A stretch of DNA of 64,000 nt from Streptomyces halobius (GCF_023277745.1 NZ_CP086322.1:3906001-3970000); one strand, 5' to 3'; counted from the first letter of the stretch, positions 46,789-56,627 are shown. Numbers and translations: made by a program. Notes: generated by a model not told the origin, from the sequence alone.

Positions 46789-47222
46789 ATGCCCTACGAC
46801 GGCTACTACGACAACATCCCGGTGAGCCTGCGCATTCTGGGGCTGCAGACGAAGGCGTTACGAGAACTGGCCGGCCTGACCCAGTCCCAACCGGGCGATA
46901 AGGCGGGCTTCTCCGAATCCCCGAGATTCTGCGAGAACAGTTGCACCGACTCCTGGAGCTGGCCAGGTTGCGGCACATCGAGATTCAGGTGATGCCGACC
47001 GAGAGCACGAGTCACACCAGCCTCGATGGCCCGTTCACGCTCGTCGAGCCACCGGATCGCGGGGTGTGCGCCTACCTTGAAGTCCAAGGAACCGGCCGAC
47101 TGATTACCGACCGCCGGTCAGTCAACAAGCTCGCCCGGCGGTATGGAATCCTGCAAAGTCAGGCCCTGACTCCCAAGGAATCGACCGCGTTCATCCAGAA
47201 GTTGGCGACAGGAGAACAATGA
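46789..47222 (+). pseudogene. DUF5753 helix-turn-helix regulator with internal deletion
   Basis: The ATG at 46789 (ribosome site GGGAGGG) starts VSLRILGLQTKALRELAGLTQSQ and then GDKAGFSES, the N-terminal Xre helix-turn-helix of Streptomyces DUF5753 regulators. It then jumps, after a deletion of roughly 150 codons and with a frame change near 46925, to ILREQLHRLLELARLRHIEIQVMPTES and RLITDRRSVNKLARRYGILQSQALTP, the family's C-terminal domain, ending at 47222. The DNA-binding and ligand-binding ends are thus separated. The ATGA coupling to the DUF397 gene is preserved. Confidence 0.8.
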
Positions 47223-47458
47223 GCGACTTGGTGTGGTTCAAATCCAGCTACAGCGGCGGTGAAGGCGGCCAGTGCATCGAGGTCGCCCACGACTGGCACA
47301 AGTCCAGCTACAGCCAGGGGAACGGCGAGTGCGTCGAGGTGGCCACCCACCCCGACACCGTCCACGTCCGCGACTCCAAACACATATCCGGCCCGGTCCT
47401 CGACCTCACCCCCACCCAGTGGGCGGCCTTCGTCGAGTTCGCCGCGCTGTCCGCGTGA
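47219..47458 (+). CDS. DUF397 protein with a duplicated N-terminal motif
   Basis: DUF397 proteins are small partners encoded next to Xre/DUF5753 regulators, often treated as toxin-antitoxin-like or anti-regulator pairs. This 79-residue copy repeats the opening motif: VWFKSSYSGGEGGQCIEVAHD is followed by WHKSSYSQGNGECVEVATH, then DTVHVRDSKHISGPVLDLTP and TQWAAFVEFA. Typical members carry the motif once and are about 60 residues long, so there is a tandem duplication of about 20 residues. It overlaps the DUF5753 remnant by ATGA and still has an intact frame. Confidence 0.85.
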   Translation: MSDLVWFKSSYSGGEGGQCIEVAHDWHKSSYSQGNGECVEVATHPDTVHVRDSKHISGPVLDLTPTQWAAFVEFAALSA

Positions 47459-47510
47459 CCCTCGGCGAGCCGTAAGCGCACCTCAGGGCCACCGGGAAGA
47501 CAATTCCGGC

Positions 47511-47720
47511 ATGGCCAAAACAGCGACAAAAGCAGTGCTCGAAGGCGGACCCGAGGAGCTCCCGGAGCGCGTCGTTCCGATCGAACGTCCCGGGGACGAC
47601 GTGAAGATCCCGTTTCGTAACGGGTACGAGCATTTCCGGGCTACTCCCCGGACGCAGGACACCGCCGAGGGACCGCTGCCCGTCTACGAGTGGTGGGAGC
47701 GCACCGAGCTCCCCGGGTAG
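47511..47720 (+). CDS. DUF5988-like small protein
   Basis: This 69-residue protein with AVLEGGPEELPERV near the N-terminus, KIPFRNGYEHF in the middle and a C-terminal LPVYEWWERTELPG matches the pattern of DUF5988 proteins, small Streptomyces proteins often near regulators and biosynthetic genes. The function is unknown. It is 52 bases downstream of the DUF397 gene on the same strand, and a strong terminator follows. Confidence 0.75.
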   Translation: MAKTATKAVLEGGPEELPERVVPIERPGDDVKIPFRNGYEHFRATPRTQDTAEGPLPVYEWWERTELPG

Positions 47721-47763
47721 CGGCGGTCGTAGAGGCCCCACAGAGGCTTCAAGGGGCGACTGC

Positions 47764-47793
47764 AGGCCCGATCGGTTTCGGCCGATCGGGCCT
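47764..47793. terminator. 12-bp hairpin between convergent genes
   Basis: AGGCCCGATCGG and CCGATCGGGCCT pair perfectly around TTTCGG, between the plus-strand DUF5988 gene and the minus-strand gene ending at 47795. Confidence 0.82.
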
Positions 47794-47794
47794 G

Positions 47795-48763
47795 TCAGCT
47801 GGTGGGGGCGAAGGCCCGCAACGCGATGCGCTGGGTCCGCTCCTGTTGGGGCCAGTCGGCCTCCAGGCCCAGGACGAGGACCGCGAACTGGCGGCCGTCG
47901 GCGGTGGTGAAGGCGCAGTCCACGACCTTGACGCGCTCGCCGAGGCGGTCGCTGTCGTAGGCGTAGACCAGTTGGGCGGCGTCCGGGCTCAGGGTGTCGT
48001 CGTTGAGCGGTTCGAGGCTGATCCGTTCGTAGCCGGGGTTGCCGCTGAGGCCCTCCGATGCCGTCTCCAGGGATTCGCGCGGGGTGGAGTCGGGTTCGGT
48101 GATCTCGAAGATCTGCACCAGTCCACGGTCGTCCGGCGCCGTGTAGAACACGCCGGTCTTGCGGACGCTGCGCTTCCAGCCGTCGGGCACCGCGATGGTG
48201 AAGCCCTTGGCGTCGTGCACGCGGTGATAGCCGTCGGGGAGGGGAGAGGAGGTGGGAGGGGAGGGCGAGATCTCCGTGGTGGGTGGGGTGGGTGAGCTGG
48301 GGGTGGTGCTTGTCGCGGGCTGGGTCTGGGTGGTGGAAGGTGCGCCGGCGGCGGGCGGGGTCTCGTCGAAGTGGCCCCACAGCAGGTAGCCGCCGCCGAA
48401 ACCCACCGCGATCACGGCCACGACCGCGCCGGCGACCAGGGCCGTCCGACGACGGCCCTCGGGGATGGGGTTGGGGGGAGGCGGGGGCGTGGGGTCGTGG
48501 TACGGGTTGGGGCCGCGTGCGGAGATGGGTTCGGAGATGGGGCCGGTGCCCGGGGCGGGACCTGGTCCGGGGCCGGGGCCTGCGTAGGGGGCGGATGTGT
48601 GCGCGGTCGGCCCGTCCGGCGGTGGGCCGTGGGGCGCCGATCCCGGGGCGAAGGCCGGGCGGGGTGGCATCGGTCCCGTGTACGGGGCGGGGTGTGGGGT
48701 GCCGTCCTCCCAGGTCTGGGTTTCGCTGTTCCAGCGCGCTCCGCCGCTCTCCGCCATCGTCAC
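47795..48763 (-). CDS. Single-pass membrane protein with Pro-rich cytoplasmic part and extracellular domain
   Basis: Residues 1-100 are Pro/Gly-rich and disordered. One membrane helix follows (RTALVAGAVVAVIAVGFGGGYLLW, about 106-130), then a Ser/Thr/Pro linker and a globular outer domain of about 145 residues beginning DGYHRVHDAKGFTIAVPDGWKRS. The FTIAVPDGW motif is shared by many Streptomyces surface proteins with a PsbP-like or SCP-like fold (by eye). Its start overlaps the stop of 48760-49143 by 4 bases, so it is the third gene of a coupled operon. The function is unknown. Confidence 0.75.
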   Translation of the reverse strand: MTMAESGGARWNSETQTWEDGTPHPAPYTGPMPPRPAFAPGSAPHGPPPDGPTAHTSAPYAGPGPGPGPAPGTGPISEPISARGPNPYHDPTPPPPPNPIPEGRRRTALVAGAVVAVIAVGFGGGYLLWGHFDETPPAAGAPSTTQTQPATSTTPSSPTPPTTEISPSPPTSSPLPDGYHRVHDAKGFTIAVPDGWKRSVRKTGVFYTAPDDRGLVQIFEITEPDSTPRESLETASEGLSGNPGYERISLEPLNDDTLSPDAAQLVYAYDSDRLGERVKVVDCAFTTADGRQFAVLVLGLEADWPQQERTQRIALRAFAPTS

Positions 48764-49143
48764 CCTCCCACCAGAGCGGCGACCGCCTGGCCGACCGCCG
48801 CCCCGGAGGCCAGGAGACCGACGACGGATCCGGCGTCGGCCAGTGCCGTCCGCAGCCGGGCCAGCCGGCCGGGTCCGGCCGCCCCGGTGTCGGTGATCTC
48901 CCCTTCTGTGTCGGCCAGTTGGGCGGTGAGTGCGGTGACCTCCGGGGTTTCCACGACTCTGGCGAGGTCGTCGCGGAGGGTGCGTACGGCGCGCAGCAGT
49001 TCCTCCTGTGCCGGGTCCAGGACGGGTGCGCCGCTTCCCTCGTTGTTCGTCACCGTGTTGTGGTCGCCGATGGCGAAGGCACCCTGGACGCTGCCGATGT
49101 GGATGCCCCTGCCGCGCTCGTCAGCCGTTGCCACGCTTGGCAC
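48760..49143 (-). CDS. DUF5955-like protein with IGDHNTVTNN motif
   Basis: This 127-residue protein opens with GIHIGSVQGAFAIGDHNTVTNN, followed by a coiled helix pair (EELLRAVRTLRDDLARVVE, ALTAQLADTEGEI) and a hydrophobic end (SVVGLLASGAAVGQAVAALVGG). I recognise it as DUF5955. The IxxxxGDHNTVTNN turn is a short beta-arch repeat found at the edges of large conflict-type proteins in Streptomyces. The upstream protein carries the same kind of sequence near its end (FQGALGVGNNNTITNN). It overlaps both neighbours, so the three genes are one translational unit. Confidence 0.78.
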   Translation of the reverse strand: MPSVATADERGRGIHIGSVQGAFAIGDHNTVTNNEGSGAPVLDPAQEELLRAVRTLRDDLARVVETPEVTALTAQLADTEGEITDTGAAGPGRLARLRTALADAGSVVGLLASGAAVGQAVAALVGG

Positions 49144-51082
49144 TTCCCTTCGATGCGGACTTCGACGCGGACTTCGAGGCGGAGCCGCGCTGAGTAGTGG
49201 ACCTGTTGGACTGGCCGGGGGCGCCGGTGGTGTTGGAGTTGTTGGAATTGTTGGTGATGGTGTTGTTGTTGCCTACCCCCAGGGCGCCCTGGAAAGACTC
49301 GACGTAGGCGCCGCCCGGCGCGACATTGACGACCTTCTGCTCGAATTCCTCGGTGTGGTAGCCGGCGTCGTCCAGCGCGGTGGTCACACCGGCCGCCACC
49401 CGCAGCTGAATGGTCTCCAGATAGCGGGCGACGTCCATGTCCTGGAAGAGCGAGGCTTCGCCGTCCGAGCCCAGCTCGCGTACCGAGGCACGGGGGCCGT
49501 CCGGCAGCGCACCGCCGTATCCGCCGGTGGCCAGCTGCCAGGTCGACAGCAGGCCGCGCAGCAGCGTGACGACGGCGGTTCCCGCGGACCGGGGGGTGCG
49601 GGCCAGCGCCCACACCGCCTTGCCGAAGTGGTTGTGGTGGCGGTAGTGGTGGGCGATCCGGTCGGCGTCCTGGAAGACCTGCCGCAGCGGCCACAGCACA
49701 TGGGGCGCGACCTCCAGCATCAGCATCCCGCCCTGGGTGTGCACCCGTACGAAGACGGTGGTGACGATGCCCTCGTTCCAGCCGCCGACCCGGATCCGCA
49801 GGAAGTGCCGCCGGGGCTCGCCGCCCTCCTCCACCGCCGCGGCCAGATGTTCCGCGCACGCCTCCGGTGCGTACGGCGCCGCCGTACGGGACTTCAGCCC
49901 CTCGGCCGGCAGAAAGACACACTCATCGATCTCCAGCTCACGCAGCCGGTCGCGTACCGCGGCCGCCACCTCCGGCGAACCGTGCGGGGACGGCACCCGC
50001 AGCGCCGCCACCAGGGGGATGACGCGGTCCAGGATGGCCCTGTTGTCCAGCGGCTCGGTCTCCCGGTCCTCCCGCGGGCGCAGCTCGACCGACAGGGACC
50101 AGGTCTTGAACGGGGTACCGGCGCCGCAGAACGGGTTGGCCGCCCGGTACATCACCAGCGGCCCGTGCTGCTCGGTACGCACCCGGTCCCGCAGCCGCCG
50201 GAACCGGAAGCCCTCGGCCCGCTCCGCGGGGTCGGACATGGCGTCGGGGAAGCGGTGCTTGGAGAGTTCGCGGGTCAGCGCGTGGGCCCACTGCCCGCGG
50301 TGCAGACCGACCATCGTGGCCAGCAGCAGCGGCAGCACCAGGGCGACCCAGGCCCGGAACAGCACCGTGCCCTCGCCGGCCTGGCCCGCGTACGTGGTGT
50401 CCAGGCCGCCGTCCAGCGGGCCGCTCCCCCATCCGCTCCCCCATCCGCTCCCCCGTCCGCTGTCCCACCCGCTGTCGCCGAAGGAGCCGGGGTCCGGCAT
50501 GCCGCCGGTCCAGGCGTCCGGGAGCAGCAGGCTGATCGGCCAGGTCACGGCCATGAGGGGGAGGTCGCCGCCGCACACCGTGACCACCAGCGACACCATG
50601 AAGACCAGCAGCGACAGCCGGCCGTACCAGCGCAGCAGGAAGGCGCCGATGCGGGCCGTCCACCACGGGATCGGGGCCCGGGCGACGACGCGGGAGAGGG
50701 CGATCATGACGACGGGGGAGAAGTAGACCGCCGCCAGGCCCCCGGACAGGGGGATGGCCACGATCCAGAGCAGCAGGATCCCGGCGGCCCAGGCCAGTTG
50801 GAGCCGTCGGGCGCGCAGTGCGTGGGCGAGGACGCGGGCGGCGTCGATACCCAGGGAGGGCGCGGCGAAGCGCTCCTCGTGCACATACAGCTCGTCGATG
50901 ACGGCGTCGCGGAAACCGTCGTCCATGTACGTGCCGGCGCACAGGAGGCGGGTGGCCTCGCTGGCGCCGGGTGGAGTCGCGGGTAACCCTCGCGGAATGT
51001 CGGCGGAGTCCGCCGGATCCTTGCGCAGTGGCGGCCGGCCGTCCGGTTCGCCGGGCTGCTGCGGCACAGGTGTCCGTGTCAT
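49121..51082 (-). CDS. Large multi-pass membrane protein of unknown function with C-terminal GNNNTITNN motif
   Basis: This is a 653-residue protein. After a 90-residue cytoplasmic N-terminus come membrane helices around residues 95-160 and a cluster near 250 (LVLPLLLATMVGLH). A cytoplasmic part of about 370 residues follows, with EFRPRED-like charged sequence and LRQVFQDADRIAHHYRHHNHFGKAVWALART. Near residue 595 the IESFQGALGVGNNNTITNN-type motif echoes that of the next gene, and the end is a basic Ser/Lys repeat (SKSASKSASKGSAKRG). A 12-bp repeat encodes GWGSGWGS. The start at 51082 has GGGGAGAA upstream. The family is unknown; it heads a three-gene operon. Confidence 0.75.
   Translation of the reverse strand: MTRTPVPQQPGEPDGRPPLRKDPADSADIPRGLPATPPGASEATRLLCAGTYMDDGFRDAVIDELYVHEERFAAPSLGIDAARVLAHALRARRLQLAWAAGILLLWIVAIPLSGGLAAVYFSPVVMIALSRVVARAPIPWWTARIGAFLLRWYGRLSLLVFMVSLVVTVCGGDLPLMAVTWPISLLLPDAWTGGMPDPGSFGDSGWDSGRGSGWGSGWGSGPLDGGLDTTYAGQAGEGTVLFRAWVALVLPLLLATMVGLHRGQWAHALTRELSKHRFPDAMSDPAERAEGFRFRRLRDRVRTEQHGPLVMYRAANPFCGAGTPFKTWSLSVELRPREDRETEPLDNRAILDRVIPLVAALRVPSPHGSPEVAAAVRDRLRELEIDECVFLPAEGLKSRTAAPYAPEACAEHLAAAVEEGGEPRRHFLRIRVGGWNEGIVTTVFVRVHTQGGMLMLEVAPHVLWPLRQVFQDADRIAHHYRHHNHFGKAVWALARTPRSAGTAVVTLLRGLLSTWQLATGGYGGALPDGPRASVRELGSDGEASLFQDMDVARYLETIQLRVAAGVTTALDDAGYHTEEFEQKVVNVAPGGAYVESFQGALGVGNNNTITNNSNNSNTTGAPGQSNRSTTQRGSASKSASKSASKGSAKRGNG
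50421..50480. repeat. Five 12-bp tandem repeats inside the coding sequence
   Basis: CCGCTCCCCCAT and close variants are repeated five times in the gene at 49121-51082, encoding a Gly-Trp-Gly-Ser loop between membrane segments. The copy number may vary between strains. Confidence 0.85.
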
Positions 51083-51233
51083 CGTTCTCCCCCAACACGC
51101 CAACGAGCCACCACGGCAGCCTCATTGGACGAGCACGTCGGACGACCCTGCCGTGGCGCGGAAGCCGCAGCATAGGGGAGAACGCCACTCCGTGTCAGCG
51201 CGAATAGACGTGCGGTGACGTAAGGCGGCGGGA

Positions 51234-51260
51234 CCCGCCCGCCGGTGACCGGCGGGCGGG
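51234..51260 (-). terminator. 12-bp hairpin downstream of mdh
   Basis: CCCGCCCGCCGG and CCGGCGGGCGGG pair perfectly around TGA, 44 bases past the mdh stop. Confidence 0.78.
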
Positions 51261-51304
51261 ATGCGTCTCAGAGGCGGAACCGCGCCTCAGACGAGGCCGA
51301 GAGC

Positions 51305-52836
<1,532 letters not shown>

Positions 52837-53112
52837 ATGTTGAAGACCGCTATCGGATGGCATGTGGAATTGGAATTCGAGGAGGACAACCACCGCACCC
52901 GCGCGGCCGCCCTCGTCCGGCTCCCTGACGGGAGCGAGGTGCGGTCCCATGGGTACGCCAGCCGCCACCCCGCGGATGCGAATCAGCCGAGGGTCGGCGA
53001 AGAGGTGGCGGGAGCCAGAGCGCTGAACGAACTGGCGATGAAGTTGCTGACCAAGGCACACGACGAAATCGACGAGGCGTCCGGGCGAACGTCGTATCCG
53101 CTGTCGCCCTGA
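52837..53112 (+). CDS. DUF1876 (dsRBD-like) protein
   Basis: This is a 91-residue protein of the DUF1876 family, small actinobacterial proteins with a compact alpha/beta fold. Features are KTAIGWHVELEFEEDNHRTRAAALVRLPDG, then SEVRSHGYASRHPADANQPRVGEEVAGARALNELA and the helix KLLTKAHDEID. GGAGGTG lies 6 bases before the ATG. The 3' end and stop are inside a 28-bp tandem duplication. The function is unknown. Confidence 0.85.
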   Translation: MLKTAIGWHVELEFEEDNHRTRAAALVRLPDGSEVRSHGYASRHPADANQPRVGEEVAGARALNELAMKLLTKAHDEIDEASGRTSYPLSP

Positions 53113-53144
53113 GGGGACGTCGTACCCGCTGTCGCCCTGAGGGG
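53089..53144. repeat. 28-bp tandem duplication across a stop codon
   Basis: ACGTCGTATCCGCTGTCGCC followed by CTGAGGGG (53089-53116) is repeated with a single change at 53117-53144. The first copy contains the DUF1876 stop codon, so the second is a downstream echo of the C-terminal codons. Confidence 0.92.
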
Positions 53145-53239
53145 GTGCGTCCTCAAATATCCCGGCGGGAATATCCCCCCGGGCACGCCGCGTTGGCGGC
53201 CCGCAGGGGGCCCTCGCGACCCTTAAGGGTTCTGTTCGA

Positions 53240-54295
53240 TTACCCCCTAGGGGTCACCGGCGCCCCCGGCACCGGCTGCGTGCACCCCTTCCGGCCGGCG
53301 ACCGTCGTCCCGCAGGCGGAGACCTTCGACGCGTCGGTCACCTCGACCATCGGGGTGTACGCGTCGCCGTCCGCCCCGGCGCGGGCCGTGGCGCTGCGGT
53401 CGCCCGCGCTGATGGTGGCCTGGTCGCCCTGGGCCGCGGCGGTGATCCGCGCCCAGGCGGCGCGGCAGACCTTGCTGTAGCGGACCTCGATCAGCGCGCC
53501 GCCGGCCACGCCCCGGGCCGCGGTGACGGCGTGCTCGTCGGCGCAGCCCTTCTCCTCCGGGTCCTGTCCGGCGCAGTCGGCGCCGGAGCACTTCACCCCG
53601 GCGGGCAGCACCGGCTTCTTGCTCGGTGTCGGCGACGGCTTGGGGGCCGCCCTCCCGTCGCTGCCGAATGGATTCAGCAGCAGCACGGCGGCGACGGCGA
53701 CCAGCAGTGCGCCCACCACGCCGACGCTGAACATCAGCGCCGTACGGCCGCGCCCGGCGGACGGCGGCTCCGGGGCAGGAGCGGCCGGGGCAGCCGGCGG
53801 GGTGGTCGCCGCCAGACCGGGGAAGTCCGCGCCGGACGGCGCCTGGTCGCTCCTCGGCTGCGGCGGCTGCGGGGCGGTGGCGACCGGGCCTCCCGCGCTC
53901 CGGCCGGGCCGCCCCGCGGCCTTCCAGGTCGGCTTCGGCTCGTCCGGCGACTGGCCGGACTCTCCGAGCGCGGCCCGCGCCTGCGCCACCCGTATCGCCT
54001 CCATGGTGACGTCGTGCCGCATCTCCGAACGGCTCCAGGCCCGCTCGGCCAGCTCCCAGAGTGTGGTGAGATGCCCCGGATTGGTGCCGGTGACCTCGGC
54101 CAGCGCGACGACGGCGCGCTGCGGCGGCAGCAGCCGGCCGTTGAGGTAGCGCTCCCAGGACGTCTTGCTGAAGCCCGTACGGTCCGCGACGGAGGCCACG
54201 CTCAGTCCACTGCGATCCACAAGTCTGCGCAGCTGACTGGCGAACTCCCGCACCTGCGGATCGAGTTCCTCCGGCAGCGCCTTCCAGCGAGCCAT
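53240..54295 (-). CDS. Membrane-anchored Xre-type regulator with DUF2690 outer domain (1 of 3)
   Basis: The N-terminal Xre helix-turn-helix (VREFASQLRRLVDRSGLSVA, SVADRTGFSKTSWERYLNGR) is cytoplasmic. A Pro/Ala-rich linker leads to one membrane helix (ALMFSVGVVGALLVAVAAVLLL, near residue 187). The outer domain holds Cys residues (VKCSGADCAGQDPEEKGC) and the ARGVAGGALIEVRYSKVCRAAWARI segment typical of DUF2690. The protein could thus sense the envelope and act on DNA, or anchor a complex. It is followed in the same direction by two relatives (54542 and 55405), a gene array made by duplication. Confidence 0.85.
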   Translation of the reverse strand: MARWKALPEELDPQVREFASQLRRLVDRSGLSVASVADRTGFSKTSWERYLNGRLLPPQRAVVALAEVTGTNPGHLTTLWELAERAWSRSEMRHDVTMEAIRVAQARAALGESGQSPDEPKPTWKAAGRPGRSAGGPVATAPQPPQPRSDQAPSGADFPGLAATTPPAAPAAPAPEPPSAGRGRTALMFSVGVVGALLVAVAAVLLLNPFGSDGRAAPKPSPTPSKKPVLPAGVKCSGADCAGQDPEEKGCADEHAVTAARGVAGGALIEVRYSKVCRAAWARITAAAQGDQATISAGDRSATARAGADGDAYTPMVEVTDASKVSACGTTVAGRKGCTQPVPGAPVTPRG

Positions 54296-54541
54296 GTCGT
54301 TCCCCTATCCCCCCGTACGCACACGTTCACACCGTCCGTGTTCATACCGGTTTCTTCCGGTTCGGGTTCTCACGGCGGCCGGCCTCCTATGGCTACCCAC
54401 GGAGATGCCTTGGGTCAGGATGCCAGTTCCCACGGCGGCGGGCACACGGGGGCATACGGGCACCAACCCTCACCCGTATACGCCCCGCACGCACGCCCCT
54501 CTGTCCCGTCGCGCTCCTGGCACCCCACCCCACCACTCAGG

Positions 54542-55426
54542 TCACGTCCTGGTGAAGCACTCCTCGGCTCCGCCGCCCGCCGGGTAGAAGCACAGCGAGA
54601 TGCCCTTCGGCCCCCGGGCCACCGCCATCGGCGTCACGAGATACCCCTCGGCGTCGAACCGGTCCTTTACCGTCGCCGAGCGCGGCCGGGCCCCCGGCAC
54701 CGACACCTCGATACGGTCCCCGATGCGGCCGCTGTGCAGACGTCCCCAGGCCGCGCCGCACGCCGTGCCGTACCGGACCTCAATATGCGCTCCGCCGGCG
54801 GCCGTCCGCTCCAGGACCGACGCCACCTGCCCCTCGCCACCGCAGTACATCGACCGCGGATCCTTGCCGTCGCACGCCTGGCCCTGGCAGCCGGTCACCG
54901 CGGCGGACGCGGGCGCGGGGCTCCGCCCGTCGCCCCCGTCCCCCGCCCAGAACGCCAGCGCCGCGGCGACCCCCGCCGCACCGATGCACACCCCGGCCGC
55001 CACCGGCACCAGCCGGCGCGGCAGCCGCCATGCCGGACGGTCCGGCTTGACGGCGGCCGTCTCCTTTCCGGCATCTTGCGCAGGGACGCCCAACCGGCCC
55101 TGCGCGGTGCCCGACAGGCCCTGCGCGGTACCCGACCGGCCCCGTCCGCTCCAGGCCGCGTCCGCCAGCTCCCACAGCGCGACCAGCCGGCCGGACGGCT
55201 CCCCCGCCAGCAGGCACAGCGCCACGACCGCGTCCTTCGGCGGCAGCTTCCTGCCGTTGAGATAGCGCTGCCAGGAGGACTTGCTGTAAGGGGTCTTGGC
55301 GGCCAGCGCGGCCAGGCTCAGCCCCGTACGCCCCCGCAACTCCCGCATGCCCTCGGCGAGCCGGGCGCTCTCCACCGTGTCGCACAGCTCGCTGCCACTT
55401 CCGCTCACCGGCGCAGCACCTTCCAT
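54542..55426 (-). CDS. Membrane-anchored Xre-type regulator with DUF2690 outer domain (2 of 3)
   Basis: It has the same plan as its neighbour: ELRGRTGLSLAALAAKTPYS and KSSWQRYLNGRKLPP (helix-turn-helix), a short linker, a membrane helix around residue 150 (LVPVAAGVCIGAAGVAAALAFWAG), then the outer Cys-bearing DUF2690 domain: VTGCQGQACDGKDPRSMYC followed by AAGGAHIEVRYGTACGAAWGRL. The IEVRY...ACxAAWxR motif matches that of 53240-54295. Its start overlaps the stop of the third copy by 22 bases, so these two are coupled. Confidence 0.85.
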   Translation of the reverse strand: MEGAAPVSGSGSELCDTVESARLAEGMRELRGRTGLSLAALAAKTPYSKSSWQRYLNGRKLPPKDAVVALCLLAGEPSGRLVALWELADAAWSGRGRSGTAQGLSGTAQGRLGVPAQDAGKETAAVKPDRPAWRLPRRLVPVAAGVCIGAAGVAAALAFWAGDGGDGRSPAPASAAVTGCQGQACDGKDPRSMYCGGEGQVASVLERTAAGGAHIEVRYGTACGAAWGRLHSGRIGDRIEVSVPGARPRSATVKDRFDAEGYLVTPMAVARGPKGISLCFYPAGGGAEECFTRT

Positions 55427-56199
55427 GTGTCGGGGCCCACGATCCCGTCAGCGGGCAGCCCGGCCTTCGCCTGCAAGCGCTTGACGGCGCGCATGGTGTT
55501 CTCGCCGACGATGCCGTCCACCGGGCCCGGGTCGTACCCCTGGTGGTGCAACAGACACTGCGCCTCGACAACCTGCCAGCCGGCCATGCCGTTGCCCAGA
55601 ATCGCCGTACGGGTGCGGCTTCGCCCGGCGTACAGGGCGCCTTCCTTCCGCTGGATGTGACAGGAGTACGTCTCCCCCGGCCGGTGCGAGAACGTCGGCG
55701 AGGCATTCGGCGCCCGGCCGGCCGCGGTGACGCCCGCGCCCCGCCCAGTACCGGTGTCGTCCTGCCAAGGGCGGACGACCAGCAGCACCGCACCGGCCAC
55801 GATGAGCCCGGCCAGCACGCCCAGCGCGGCCAGCCCCAACGGGCCGGCCCACACCTCGCGGCGGCCGGCCACCGCCCCCTCGTCCGGCTGCTCCGTCCGC
55901 TCCTCCGGCGGGGCCTCCGCCTCCGGCCGCTGCGCTTCCCACGCCTGCGCCGCGACCTCGTGCAGCGCCAGCAGCCGGGCCGTATCGGCGCCGCAGACCC
56001 TCGCCAGGGACTCCACCGCATCGCGCGGCGGCAGCTTCCTGCCATTGAGATAACGCTCCCACGACGATTTGCTGTACGAGGTCTTGACGGCGAGCGAGGC
56101 CAGGCTCAGCCCGCTGTGGTCCTTTAACCTCCGCAGCTGTACGACCAGTTGCCGGACTCGCTGATCAAGCGATCCGGGCAGCTCTTTCCAACGCGACAT
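55405..56199 (-). CDS. Membrane-anchored Xre-type regulator with peptidoglycan-binding outer domain (3 of 3)
   Basis: The same cytoplasmic start (LKDHSGLSLASLAVKTSYSK then SSWERYLNGRKLPPRDAV) and a membrane helix (GLAALGVLAGLIVAGAVLLVV, near residue 135) are followed by a different outer domain. This has ILGNGMAGWQVVEAQCLLHHQGYDPG and DGIVGENTMRAVKRLQAKAG, which is a peptidoglycan-binding type 1 repeat (PG_binding_1). It may read cell-wall structure. It starts at the ATG at 56199 (SRWKELPGS) and overlaps the next gene by 22 bases. It is the first gene of the array. Confidence 0.85.
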   Translation of the reverse strand: MSRWKELPGSLDQRVRQLVVQLRRLKDHSGLSLASLAVKTSYSKSSWERYLNGRKLPPRDAVESLARVCGADTARLLALHEVAAQAWEAQRPEAEAPPEERTEQPDEGAVAGRREVWAGPLGLAALGVLAGLIVAGAVLLVVRPWQDDTGTGRGAGVTAAGRAPNASPTFSHRPGETYSCHIQRKEGALYAGRSRTRTAILGNGMAGWQVVEAQCLLHHQGYDPGPVDGIVGENTMRAVKRLQAKAGLPADGIVGPDTWKVLRR

Positions 56200-56563
56200 G
56201 TTCCACCCCACACGCGTTCGTTATCGTCCCCCGAGGCGTCGCCGCCCCCTCTCCGCCGAATGATGGCGGGCGCTCGACCCCCGGTTCCGCTCGTTACCGT
56301 TTCTACCCCCATCGCGACCGATCCGGACAGGTGTACCACCCCCTGACGGGGCCTCGCCCCGTCCCAGATCTCCTCCCTGTTCCCTCCCTGCCCCCACCCC
56401 CGTCCCCGTCCCACCGCGACGTCTGGGCCGACGGCGTCCCCGCAGGTCAGAGCCTGGGACGTCCCATCCGGTCCGCACCGGGCCGGATTCCCTGGCGGGT
56501 CAACCCCGGCAGGCGGCACAGTCGGTGACGCACCACCGGGCGGCGCGGTCCACCCCGCGCCGC

Positions 56564-56622
56564 CTCCACCGCTTACGGGGAAACTCCACCGCTTACGGGG
56601 AGCCCCACCACTCACGGGGAGG
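56564..56622. repeat. Three approximately 20-bp repeats upstream of the inhibitor gene
   Basis: CTCCACCGCTTACGGGGA occurs at 56564 and 56584, and CCCCACCACTCACGGGGA follows at about 56603. The last copy runs into the ribosome site (GGAGG) of the gene at 56628. The gap 56200-56563 before it holds no supported gene. Confidence 0.85.
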
Positions 56623-56627
56623 AATTC

